Below, one piece after another: positions 27,079 through 34,343 of a stretch of 64,000 nucleotides of DNA (the first letter of the stretch is position 1; each line of letters starts with the position of its first letter). The translations under genes were made by a program, and so were the position numbers. Location: contig NZ_PZKN01000015.1 in assembly GCF_003046795.1 (NCBI RefSeq), positions 1-64,000 of the forward strand, read 5' to 3'. Below the pieces are notes generated by a model, which had not been told where the DNA came from, did no database searches, and worked only from the letters and a program-made list of their open reading frames with translations. The stretch comes from Desulfonatronum sp. SC1 (GTDB lineage: Bacteria; Desulfobacterota; Desulfovibrionia; Desulfovibrionales; Desulfonatronaceae).

Positions 27079-27258
27079 CTACTTCCCCACGGCTCTTTTC
27101 ACATCGCCGACTTTTTCCTGCACAACGCCGCCGAGTTTTTCGACGTTGCCTTCGGCTTCCATATCGGGATTGTTGACTGCCTTCCCGATGACTTCTTTGA
27201 CCTTTCCTTTCGCCTGATGCATCTTGCCTTCAGCCTCATCCCTCGTGCTCGATTTCAT
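27079..27258 (-). CDS. CsbD-family stress protein, copy 2
   Basis: A 59-residue CsbD protein that differs from the copy at 4330-4509 at few positions (KVKEVIGKAVNNPDMEAEGN here). Even the leader GAGAAAATATC before the ATG is kept, showing duplication of gene and ribosome binding site together. CsbD proteins are induced by general stress in many bacteria, with no known biochemical activity. It lies between the SHOCT lipoprotein gene and the triple-BON gene in leftward stress cassette 2. Confidence 0.92.
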   Translation of the reverse strand: MKSSTRDEAEGKMHQAKGKVKEVIGKAVNNPDMEAEGNVEKLGGVVQEKVGDVKRAVGK

Positions 27259-27280
27259 GATATTTTCTCCCTTATTGGCA

Positions 27281-27529
27281 TTAATATATGATCGATCCAC
27301 GTTGAATCTGCTCTTTCCTGATGTTGTATTCCTGCTCAGTGATTTTTCCTTCGCTGTAGTCCAGCTCAAGCTGATCCATCTGCCGCTTGTTCTGATATTC
27401 ATATGCCGCTCCCGCTCCAAGCACTCCGACGGCTGCTCCAGTGGCCGCTCCGCCTGTAAACTGATTGCAACCGAAAAACGTGAGCGATACGAGAATCAAC
27501 AATGATCCGATAAGAATTCTCGAGTTCAT
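27281..27529 (-). CDS. glycine-zipper/SHOCT lipoprotein
   Basis: An 82-residue predicted lipoprotein: signal ILIGSLLILVSLTFFGC with the lipobox cysteine, a glycine zipper (GGAATGAAVGVLGAGAAYEY) that can pack in or on a membrane, and a C-terminal SHOCT-like helix pair (LDYSEGKITEQEYNIRKEQI). SHOCT segments are short oligomerisation modules. Function unknown. It is part of leftward stress cassette 2, only 22 bp before the CsbD gene. A weak GGAGGG site lies before the ATG. Confidence 0.8.
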   Translation of the reverse strand: MNSRILIGSLLILVSLTFFGCNQFTGGAATGAAVGVLGAGAAYEYQNKRQMDQLELDYSEGKITEQEYNIRKEQIQRGSIIY

Positions 27530-27644
27530 ATTTCCCTCCGCATGGATGTTGATGGATCGTGATGTCCAAATGGTTCACAACCCCGTGGCAACGTTCAGAG
27601 CCGTGTACTATGTTGAGTTCGGCCCTTGAACGTCCCACGCCCCG

Positions 27645-27959
27645 CTATTTCACGATCAGATCGTTCTTGACGGCGCTGACCCCTTGAACGCTTCTCGTGA
27701 TTTCCACGGCTTTGTTGACTGCCTGCTGAGAATTTACGAAGCCGCTCAATTGAACGGTACCCTTGTAAGTTTCCACGCTGATCTTGAATGATTTGAGAAA
27801 ATCATCCTCGGCAAGAAGTGCCTTGACCTTTGTTGTTATGACCGTATCGTCAACGTAATCGCCTGTGCTCCCCCGTGTGGAAGTCGCGGCGCAGCCCGCG
27901 AATGCGGTGATGAGCAGGAAAAGGACTGAATAGCAAAACATCAACTGGATATTCTTCAT
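27645..27959 (-). CDS. single-BON-domain lipoprotein
   Basis: A 104-residue lipoprotein with signal MFCYSVLFLLITAFAGC (lipobox AFAGC) and one BON domain covering residues about 38-104 (DDTVITTKVKALLAEDDFLK, then GTVQLSGFVNSQQAVNKAVE). The protein is the small-lipoprotein type of BON, like E. coli DolP in miniature, likely attached to the outer membrane inner leaflet. It lies between the Lmo0937-like and SHOCT genes of cassette 2 and probably shares their transcript. AGGAG precedes the start. Confidence 0.87.
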   Translation of the reverse strand: MKNIQLMFCYSVLFLLITAFAGCAATSTRGSTGDYVDDTVITTKVKALLAEDDFLKSFKISVETYKGTVQLSGFVNSQQAVNKAVEITRSVQGVSAVKNDLIVK

Positions 27960-28011
27960 GATATGAACTCCTTTTTACTTAAAAATGTAATCATCAACAA
28001 AAAGTGCATGA

Positions 28012-28161
28012 TCACGTGATTCTTCTTCCTTGAAGAACCTGAACAACAAGGACAATGAGAGCTATGACCAATAATATGTGCACTACGCCGCCCATCGTGG
28101 CCCCTGTCATCAATCCCAAAGCCCACAATACCAAGAGAATAATAAAGATCGTCCAAAGCAT
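28012..28161 (-). CDS. Lmo0937-family membrane microprotein, copy 2
   Basis: A 49-residue two-helix protein, MLWTIFIILLVLWALGLM followed by GGVVHILLVIALIVLVVQVL and a basic end QGRRIT. It is the same length as the copy at 5177-5326 and differs by conservative changes. Again it lies directly downstream of a desulforedoxin gene, about 40 bp away. Function unknown. AGGTAAAC precedes the ATG. Confidence 0.88.
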   Translation of the reverse strand: MLWTIFIILLVLWALGLMTGATMGGVVHILLVIALIVLVVQVLQGRRIT

Positions 28162-28203
28162 GTTTACCTCCCACGGTGAACTGTTTATCCTAACTGGATA
28201 CGA

Positions 28204-28317
28204 TTACTGCCTCTTCATCGGCTCGCCGCAGCAGACAAGATCACCATCACCGGCCTTCTTGACTTCAACGACATTCCCGCATGCGTCACATTTGTAGTTC
28301 TCTTTAACCTTGGTCAT
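28204..28317 (-). CDS. dsr: desulforedoxin, copy 2
   Basis: A 37-residue desulforedoxin: [20 protein letters not shown], then [15 protein letters not shown], with the four Fe-ligand cysteines in CDAC and CC. It differs from the copy at 5368-5481 at about eight positions. It is the first gene of stress cassette 2, followed by an Lmo0937-like gene as in cassette 1, and is transcribed from promoter copy E. The probable role is electron transfer to superoxide- or peroxide-reducing partners under oxidative stress, an inference from the family. Confidence 0.93.
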   Translation of the reverse strand: MTKVKENYKCDACGNVVEVKKAGDGDLVCCGEPMKRQ

Positions 28318-28437
28318 GATTTGCCTCCAATTTGGTTCCATTGTTATTTCTGCGCGGGATACTCTTCTTCATTCTTCAGGCTCCCACCCGCCCCTGTCGG
28401 AAAAGAATTTCAAGATGCCTTCTCTTTCCTCTACGTT

Positions 28438-28521
28438 ACAATAACATTCTGGTTGACCGTGTCTGTAGGGAAACCGCTTATTTTGGATGAGGAGAAGTAC
28501 TAGGAATCGGGACATTTTCCC
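28438..28521 (-). promoter_or_regulatory. stress promoter module, copy E
   Basis: Leftward: CTACAGAC (GTCTG at 28461-28465), a 17-base spacer, TATTGT at 28438-28443. The palindrome GGGACATTTTCCC lies at 28509-28521, 48 bases from GTCTG. About 100 bp beyond it (to about 28610) is also nearly the same as the sequence beyond copy F. Confidence 0.8.
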
Positions 28522-28669
28522 AGGTCATCCCCGTTCCGTGATGGAAGGAATGAAAGCGTGGGGCGGGTTCTGGAGAAGAGGAAATGCCCAACTCCGACGC
28601 AGGAAGCTCACGAAGGCGTTGCGACGCCGAATAATCGCGGCAGGCCGGACCTCGGGCGAGGAGTTGTCG

Positions 28670-28888
28670 TCAGTCTTGAACGAGTGCGTGGCGGTACTGG
28701 ATATAGGCGTCGCGAAAGGCGACATAGGGATCAAGGGCTGATTCCTTCATGTCCTCGTACTGTCCGATCCTGAACGATAAGGAATTGATGCGGTCCTGGC
28801 TTTTCAGGGCTGGAAAGGCATCCGATACAGGCAGACAATCGGCAAACCCAAAACGCGTCAACCCGGTCTTTTGATGAAACCAACGCAA
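28670..28888 (-). pseudogene. remnant of MlaA/VacJ-type lipoprotein gene
   Basis: The frame ends IGQYEDMKESALDPYVAFRD followed by AYIQYRHALVQD, which matches the conserved C-terminus of MlaA (DPYxxxRDAYxQxR). A full MlaA has about 250 residues with a lipobox and a long helical fold, none of which is present here: only 72 codons remain and the ATG at 28888 has no credible ribosome binding site. No other Mla gene is in the window. The call rests on a short motif. Confidence 0.4.
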
Positions 28889-28907
28889 ATTGTGCTGAGT
28901 AGTACTT

Positions 28908-31646
28908 TTAATTTACCCTTTGAAATTTCCGAGACACGATTTTTTCGATTTCCGCCAGGGTGAAGACCAACAGGCCGACGCCCAGTGGTACCAACCAATG
29001 ACGAAGCGCCAAAGGGGCTGAACCGAACCAGAGATTCATGAACGGCGCGTAAACGAAAATGAGTTGGAAGAGGATCAGGACTCCGGAAGCAATCAAGGCG
29101 ACTTTGTTGCTGAGAAGGCGAGAGGGCAGCCACGCGGCTTCTCGAAGAAAGCGGCTGTTGAACAGGTAGAACAACTGACCAGCCACCAAAGTGTTCACAC
29201 AGACGGTGCGCACGATTTGTACGTCCATGCCCAGGGACATTTCCAAATGGAAAACAGCCAGGGTGGCTCCTCCGATAAGCACGGAGACAAAACCGATCCG
29301 CCAGAGATAATAGCCGCCAAGTATGGCCGTACCGGGGCGACGCGGAGGCCGGGACATCAGGTCTGGTTCGGAAGGTTCGAAGGCCAGGGCCATGGCCAGG
29401 GTGATGGCCGTCACCATGTTCACCCAAAGGATTTGGACCGGCGTCAAAGGGAGCACCGCAAAGCCGGCGACGATGGCGGTGAGGATGACCAACCCTTCAG
29501 CGCCGTTGGTCGGGAGAAGAAACAAAATTGCCTTGCGCAGGTTGTCGTAAATGGTACGGCCTTCTTCCACGGCGTGTTCGATGGTGGCGAAATTGTCGTC
29601 CATGAGTACGATCTCCGCGGCCTCCTTGGTCGCCTCGGTGCCCTTGATGCCCATGGCTATGCCGACATCGGCCCGTTTCAGGGCCGGAGCGTCGTTGACT
29701 CCGTCTCCGGTCATGGCCACCACTTCCTTTTCGGCTTGCAGGGCCGTGACCAGGCGGAGCTTGTGCTCCGGGCTGGTGCGGGCAAAAATGTCGTGCTGCA
29801 CGGCCAGACGGCGCATTTCCGTATCGCTCGCGGCTTCCAGCTCCGGTCCGGTGATGGCCGCCGTACCGTTGCCGATTCCCATTTCCCTGCCGATGGCCAT
29901 GGCCGTGGCCGCATGGTCTCCGGTGATCATCTTCACCCGGATGCCGGCTTCGCGGCAGATCTTGATCGCCGCAACCGCCTCGGGGCGAGGAGGGTCAACG
30001 ATGCCCACCAGGCCGGCGAAGATCATCTCTTGGTCCACGTCTTCCGAAGACAGGGTCTGGCTTTTGGTCAGTCGCAACGCATCCGGATCTTCACGGGGAA
30101 GTTCCCGCCAGGCCGCGGCCAGGATTCTCTGACCCTGAGCGGCCAGCTCCTCCAGCTTGGCTTCCCACGTGGCGCGGTCCAGGGGCTCGGTGCCGCCGTC
30201 AGCGGCGAGTTGGTGCGTGCAGCGGTCCAGCAAACGGTCCGGCGCGCCTTTGAGTAACAGAAGGATTTTTCCCTCAGGACTTTTATTCAAGGTGGCCATG
30301 AATTTGGTTTCGGATTCAAAAGGCAGCTCAGCCAGGCGAGTATATGGCTTTGCATCAAATTCAGCTTTGCGGCCCAGAGCGCGCAACGCCCCTTCCGTGG
30401 GCTCGCCGTTCAGTTTCCAGTGGCCGTCCTCCTCGAAGATCATTGCGTCATTGCATACGGCCATGATCTCAATGATCTGGAAAAGATCGGGATTGGCTCC
30501 GAGTTCGGCGCGTTGTTCATCCGCCCCTCGGATGTGGCCTTCGGGAACGTAGCCCGTGCCGCTGACGTGGTAGGTTTGGGTCGCGGTCACCACGGCCCGG
30601 GCGGTCATCTCGTTGCGGGTCAGGGTGCCGGTCTTGTCCGAACAGATCACCGTCACCGAACCCAGGGTTTCCACGGCGGGCAAGCGGCGGATAATGGCCT
30701 TGCGCAGTGCCATGCGCTGCACGCCCAAAGCCAGCGTGATGGACAGAATGGCCGGCAGTCCTTCGGGAATTGCGGCCACGGCAAAGCCGATGGCCGCGAA
30801 AAAGAGGTCTTCCATGGGCATGTCATGGAGAAGCCACCCGACAGCGAACATCAGGCCGGCCAGAAAGAGAATGACCACGGACAGCACCTTGCCGAAGTAG
30901 GCCATCTGGCGTGTCAACGGAGTGGCCAGTTTCTCCACTTCCTGGATCATGCGGTTGATCCGGCCAAGTTGGGTTTGTACGCCGGTGTGTACAACCACGC
31001 CCACACCGCGTCCGGCCGCAACAAGACACCCGGAATACGCCATGCTCTTGCGATCCCCCAGGGGAGCGTCCTTCGGCACGGGTTCGGCTTGCTTGGTCGC
31101 GGCAACGGATTCGCCGGTCAGCGCGGATTCCTCGATGCGCAGGTTTGTGGCGTCCAGCAGCCGAATATCCGCTGGAACCTTGTCCCCGGAGCGCAAACGA
31201 ACGATGTCCCCCGGAACCAACAACTCCGCCTCGATGTCATGAAAATCTCCGCCGCGACGGACCTGGGCGTGCAGGGAGAGCATTTTGCGAATGCCGGCCA
31301 GAGCCTCTTCGGCCTTGCCCTCCTGGAAAAAGCCTATCAAGGCGTTGATGACCACCACGCCCAGAATGACGAAGGTGTCTATCCAGTGCCCCAGCAGAGC
31401 GGTAATGCCGGCCGCGGCCAGCAGGATGTAAATCAGGATGTCATGAAAATGCTTGAAAAAGCGTTTCAGCAATCCATCCGGCTCCGGCTCCGGCAGTTTG
31501 TTCGGACCGAAGCGTTCGAGGCGCTTTTGCGCATCATCCGGTTCCAGCCCGGCAGCCTGGCTTTGCAACGTGTCGAGGCACTCTTGCACCGTCAGGGCAT
31601 GGGGATGGTCGATGGTGGCTTCATGCGTGTCTGTCTGTGTGGACAT
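28908..31646 (-). CDS. cation-transporting P-type ATPase (P2 type)
   Basis: A 912-residue P-type ATPase of the calcium/sodium P2 group. An N-terminal regulatory segment (LTVQECLDTLQSQAAGLEPD) is followed by the first membrane helices, the actuator motif TGES, M4 PEGLPAILSITLALG (ion binding), the phosphorylation site CSDKTGTLT, and the hinge MTGDGVNDAPALKRADVGIA. About ten helices are predicted. It pumps a cation out of the cytoplasm at the cost of ATP; Ca2+ is the family default but the ion is unknown. The start at 31646 (MSTQTDTHE) follows AGGA; an extension to 31709 is less likely. It lies 3' of the Lys/Gly-rich gene and overlaps that long frame. Confidence 0.9.
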   Translation of the reverse strand: MSTQTDTHEATIDHPHALTVQECLDTLQSQAAGLEPDDAQKRLERFGPNKLPEPEPDGLLKRFFKHFHDILIYILLAAAGITALLGHWIDTFVILGVVVINALIGFFQEGKAEEALAGIRKMLSLHAQVRRGGDFHDIEAELLVPGDIVRLRSGDKVPADIRLLDATNLRIEESALTGESVAATKQAEPVPKDAPLGDRKSMAYSGCLVAAGRGVGVVVHTGVQTQLGRINRMIQEVEKLATPLTRQMAYFGKVLSVVILFLAGLMFAVGWLLHDMPMEDLFFAAIGFAVAAIPEGLPAILSITLALGVQRMALRKAIIRRLPAVETLGSVTVICSDKTGTLTRNEMTARAVVTATQTYHVSGTGYVPEGHIRGADEQRAELGANPDLFQIIEIMAVCNDAMIFEEDGHWKLNGEPTEGALRALGRKAEFDAKPYTRLAELPFESETKFMATLNKSPEGKILLLLKGAPDRLLDRCTHQLAADGGTEPLDRATWEAKLEELAAQGQRILAAAWRELPREDPDALRLTKSQTLSSEDVDQEMIFAGLVGIVDPPRPEAVAAIKICREAGIRVKMITGDHAATAMAIGREMGIGNGTAAITGPELEAASDTEMRRLAVQHDIFARTSPEHKLRLVTALQAEKEVVAMTGDGVNDAPALKRADVGIAMGIKGTEATKEAAEIVLMDDNFATIEHAVEEGRTIYDNLRKAILFLLPTNGAEGLVILTAIVAGFAVLPLTPVQILWVNMVTAITLAMALAFEPSEPDLMSRPPRRPGTAILGGYYLWRIGFVSVLIGGATLAVFHLEMSLGMDVQIVRTVCVNTLVAGQLFYLFNSRFLREAAWLPSRLLSNKVALIASGVLILFQLIFVYAPFMNLWFGSAPLALRHWLVPLGVGLLVFTLAEIEKIVSRKFQRVN

Positions 31647-32142
31647 GGAGATGTTCCTGGAAAAGTGACTCTTGCTGTGCCTGACAGGGCAATTTTGTTC
31701 TCGAACCACGGGCGCCCTGGATCGGAATCGAAATCGTGATCGAAATCGATTTCTGGTAACGTTCCGATTTCGATAGCGATTGCGATTTCGATGATTGTCG
31801 GCCCACCCAAAGGGGTTCCCCTTGGAGCACCTTACAACCTACCACCATGAAATTATGGATATTTTCCAGAGAACATATCGAGATCAAAATCTGCCCTGAA
31901 AAAAAGGCCGGAACAAAGGACATGATGAGCAACAAACATGTCTGTCCCGGCCTTTTTGGTCTGCGCTCAGGCGATTGTTCGTAAGCCCAATACTCGTCTT
32001 CAGGCTGGTTTAGTTTTTGGTTTCTTCCTTTCTTTCCACCAGCCATGGGCCCCTGACCAGGGCGGTCGCCCTTTCCCTTGCCTTTGCCATGACCGTCTTT
32101 CGGTCCCTGACCTTTAGGTCCTGTTCCATCTTGATTTGGCAT
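31621..32142 (-). CDS. Lys/Gly-rich small protein, frame runs through a terminator
   Basis: The gene starts with a near-perfect ribosome binding site (AAGGAGGTG, seven bases before the ATG at 32142) and a distinctive first 60 residues (MPNQDGTGPKGQGPKDGHGK and KLNQPEDEYWAYEQSPERR), like DUF5320-type Gly/Lys-rich small proteins. The frame has no stop until 31621, far past a bidirectional hairpin at 31899-31957, and even past the start of the ATPase gene. The part beyond codon 62 is therefore probably not normal protein: the true stop may have been lost. Function unknown. It is read from promoter copy F. Confidence 0.55.
   Translation of the reverse strand: MPNQDGTGPKGQGPKDGHGKGKGKGDRPGQGPMAGGKKGRNQKLNQPEDEYWAYEQSPERRPKRPGQTCLLLIMSFVPAFFSGQILISICSLENIHNFMVVGCKVLQGEPLWVGRQSSKSQSLSKSERYQKSISITISIPIQGARGSRTKLPCQAQQESLFQEHLHVHTDRHA
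31723..31800. repeat. degenerate ATCGAAATCG repeat, site 1
   Basis: A run of imperfect units (GAATCGAAATCGTGATCGAA, then TTCGATAGCGATTGCGATTT) with no clear period. The same composition recurs at 45606-45700 and 61678-61705. Confidence 0.6.
31899..31957. terminator. bidirectional terminator-like hairpin
   Basis: An A run and GGCCGG lead into a stem closed by GGACATG/CATGTC and ending CCCGGCCTTTTT. Either strand can form hairpin plus T run. It lies inside the frame of the Lys/Gly-rich gene. Confidence 0.8.
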
Positions 32143-32272
32143 TGTATTCACCTCCTTTCCGTTGATGAACGACAGCAACCGCAAACCGGCCAACCAGCCC
32201 CTGGTTTGAGCAGAGCGCGACCGCACCGATCACACCTCTATTCGATTATTTCTTTGGTCATCATTTTCCGAC

Positions 32273-32355
32273 ACAATAACATTTTGTTTTCCACGTCTGT
32301 AGGGAAACCGCTTATTTTGGGCAAGGAAAAATCCCAGGAATAAGGACTTTTTCCT
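32273..32355 (-). promoter_or_regulatory. stress promoter module, copy F
   Basis: Leftward: CTACAGAC (GTCTG at 32295-32299), a 16-base spacer and TATTGT at 32273-32278. The palindrome AGGACTTTTTCCT is at 32343-32355, 48 bases from GTCTG. It faces the Lys/Gly-rich gene. The 32356-32500 stretch after it is a near-copy of 28522-28620 and shows no gene. Confidence 0.78.
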
Positions 32356-32550
32356 AGATCATGCCCTTTCCGGGATGGAAGGAATGAAAGCGTGGGGCGG
32401 GTTCTGGAGAAGTAGAAACGCTCAGCCTCGACGCACGGGATTTTCCCTCGCGACAGTGAGCATTTCCCCTAGAGACTCGGTTCAAAAAATAGGTTTTGAT
32501 ACTGGGAGTTGGCCCCAAAAATAACCAGCGTATACCGCAAGGAGGAAACC

Positions 32551-32922
32551 ATGCAGATGCAAATCAACTCCGACCGCAACATCGGGATTGACGAAGCCCG
32601 GCAAGCTGTAATCACCGATTCAGTGGAAAGCGCCCTGGGCCGTTTCAGCGAGGGGATCACGCTGCTGGAAGTCCATTTGAGCGACCAAAACAGCGACAAG
32701 AAAGGCGGTCATGATGACATACGCTGCCTGCTGGAAGCCCGCCTCGAGGGTCACCAGCCCATCGCGGTCGCACACCGGGCGGCGGACGTGGACCTGGCCG
32801 TCGAGGGTGCCACGGTTAGGTTGATCAAATTGATCAAGCACTCTCGCGAGCGCCTGCGCGAGCAGCAAAGCCAACGCACGGACCCCGATCCGTCCGCGCC
32901 GGAGCCGGAGGATGAGTCATAA
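32551..32922 (+). CDS. HPF/RaiA-like ribosome-associated protein
   Basis: A 123-residue protein of the sigma-54 modulation/S30EA family: an N-terminal alpha-beta domain (MQMQINSDRNIGIDEARQAV, RFSEGITLLEVHLSDQNSDK and CLLEARLEGHQPIAVAHRAA) and an Arg/Glu-rich tail. Family members bind the 30S subunit and slow translation in stationary phase or stress. It is longer than plain HPF but lacks the RaiA C-terminal extension of long forms. AAGGAGGAAACC gives a strong ribosome binding site. It stands alone, divergent from the promoter copy F gene. Confidence 0.82.
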   Translation: MQMQINSDRNIGIDEARQAVITDSVESALGRFSEGITLLEVHLSDQNSDKKGGHDDIRCLLEARLEGHQPIAVAHRAADVDLAVEGATVRLIKLIKHSRERLREQQSQRTDPDPSAPEPEDES

Positions 32923-32940
32923 GAAGTCTACCCAAAAAAC

Positions 32941-32980
32941 GTCGGGGCAGGCCTCGCGCCTGCCCTGATTCAACGCAGTT
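32941..32980. repeat. hairpin repeat unit
   Basis: GGGGCAGGCCTCGCGCCTGC forms a hairpin and is followed by CCTGATTCAACGCAGTTA. The same unit recurs in reverse orientation at about 47992-48033. It lies between the HPF-like and flavodiiron genes. Confidence 0.6.
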
Positions 32981-33023
32981 ACATGGAATACCGGCATATT
33001 GCCGCTGCAGGGCGAATAACTCC

Positions 33024-34202
33024 TCATGCAAACCCTTGCTCCTGATGCTTGCGGGTAATCGAGTCCGCCAGGTTGTCCAATGCTTGCAAGGTATCCTTCT
33101 TGGGCATGCCCTTGCACAGCACCGGCTCCAACACCTCAACCTTGAGATTGGGAATCATCCCCGACAATGTCTCCACGGTCTTGCCTCCCCAGCCGTAGGA
33201 GCCGACAATGGACAGGTACCGCGCCTTGGGCCGCAGAGCGTTGGCCAGAAAAGCGGCATAGGCCGCAAGAGGGTGCGGGCCGGCCAGAACCGTGGGCGTG
33301 CCCACGACAATCGTCCCCGCGTCCACCAAAGCCATGGCCAGTTTGCCGATATCGGTCACGACCAGATTGAACAATTCAACCCGCACGCCGTTGACTACCA
33401 GTGCATTGACCAGGTGATCGACCATTGCCTGCGTGCTGCCGTGCATGGAAACGTATGGCAGGACCACCAGATTGCGCGGCGTGGCATGCACCCACTCGTT
33501 GTAGGCATCGGTGATGAACGCCGGACGGCGATGAATCTGGCCGTGGCTGGGAGCGATGACGTCCATGTCAAGGCCGGACAGCTTTTCCAGATTTTTAGCG
33601 ATCACCGCGCGAAACGGCATCATGATCTCCGCGAAATAGCGCTTGGCCGCCTCGAATACGCGCCCCTCGTCCGTTACAAAAAGATCAGTCGTCGCGATAT
33701 GCGAGCCAAAAAAGTCGCAACTGAACAGGATGCGGTCCTCAGGCAGATAGGAGACCATGGTTTCCGGCCAGTGCACCCATGGGGCATGGATGAACTTCAG
33801 GGTTTTGTCCCCCAGGGACAAGGTTTCGTTGTCCTCCACCGAAACAAAGACATCCTCTGGAAGCCGCAGAAGATCCATCAGCATGCCTTTGGCCTTGGGG
33901 GTCACGACGACCTTGGCTTGAGGAAACTTTGCAAGCACCAGGGGGATGGTCCCGGAATGGTCCTGCTCGGCATGGTGCGAGACGATGTAGTCGATTCCGG
34001 GCACCTCACCCAGTTGCGCCATCAACGTGTCGGCCATGGCCGGATCAACCGTATCCAGCAAGGCCGTCTTTTCGCTGCCCTGCACCAGGTAGGCGTTATA
34101 GCTGGTCCCGTCCGGAAGAGGGATCAACGAGTCAAAAAGACGCCTATCCCAATCCACGACTCCAAGCCACGATACTCTTTCACTGATTTGCCTTGAATGC
34201 AT
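33024..34202 (-). CDS. FprA-type flavodiiron protein (rubredoxin:oxygen oxidoreductase)
   Basis: A 392-residue A-type flavoprotein. The N-terminal metallo-beta-lactamase-like domain (about 1-250) carries the diiron ligands in SHHAEQDHSG (H77, E79, D81) with more ligands near CDFFGSH and SHGQIH. The C-terminal flavodoxin domain (about 255-392) starts VVLPYVSMHGSTQAMVDHLV and binds FMN. These enzymes reduce oxygen to water or nitric oxide to N2O in anaerobes, with electrons from rubredoxin, not encoded here. The start at 34202 follows GGAGGCAAAAA. It stands alone but fits the oxidative-stress theme of the window. Confidence 0.93.
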   Translation of the reverse strand: MHSRQISERVSWLGVVDWDRRLFDSLIPLPDGTSYNAYLVQGSEKTALLDTVDPAMADTLMAQLGEVPGIDYIVSHHAEQDHSGTIPLVLAKFPQAKVVVTPKAKGMLMDLLRLPEDVFVSVEDNETLSLGDKTLKFIHAPWVHWPETMVSYLPEDRILFSCDFFGSHIATTDLFVTDEGRVFEAAKRYFAEIMMPFRAVIAKNLEKLSGLDMDVIAPSHGQIHRRPAFITDAYNEWVHATPRNLVVLPYVSMHGSTQAMVDHLVNALVVNGVRVELFNLVVTDIGKLAMALVDAGTIVVGTPTVLAGPHPLAAYAAFLANALRPKARYLSIVGSYGWGGKTVETLSGMIPNLKVEVLEPVLCKGMPKKDTLQALDNLADSITRKHQEQGFA

Positions 34203-34343
34203 TTTTTGCCTCCGTAATGAGAAGTTGATTCCTGAACACTGGACGGCATGGTCCGAGAGCCCAAATCCATTCTTTCTCCCGGCTTTTGTCACGGCATGGA
34301 TGATCATTGCTCCGTTGGAGCACTGTTGACCTTGGAAGTTTCT

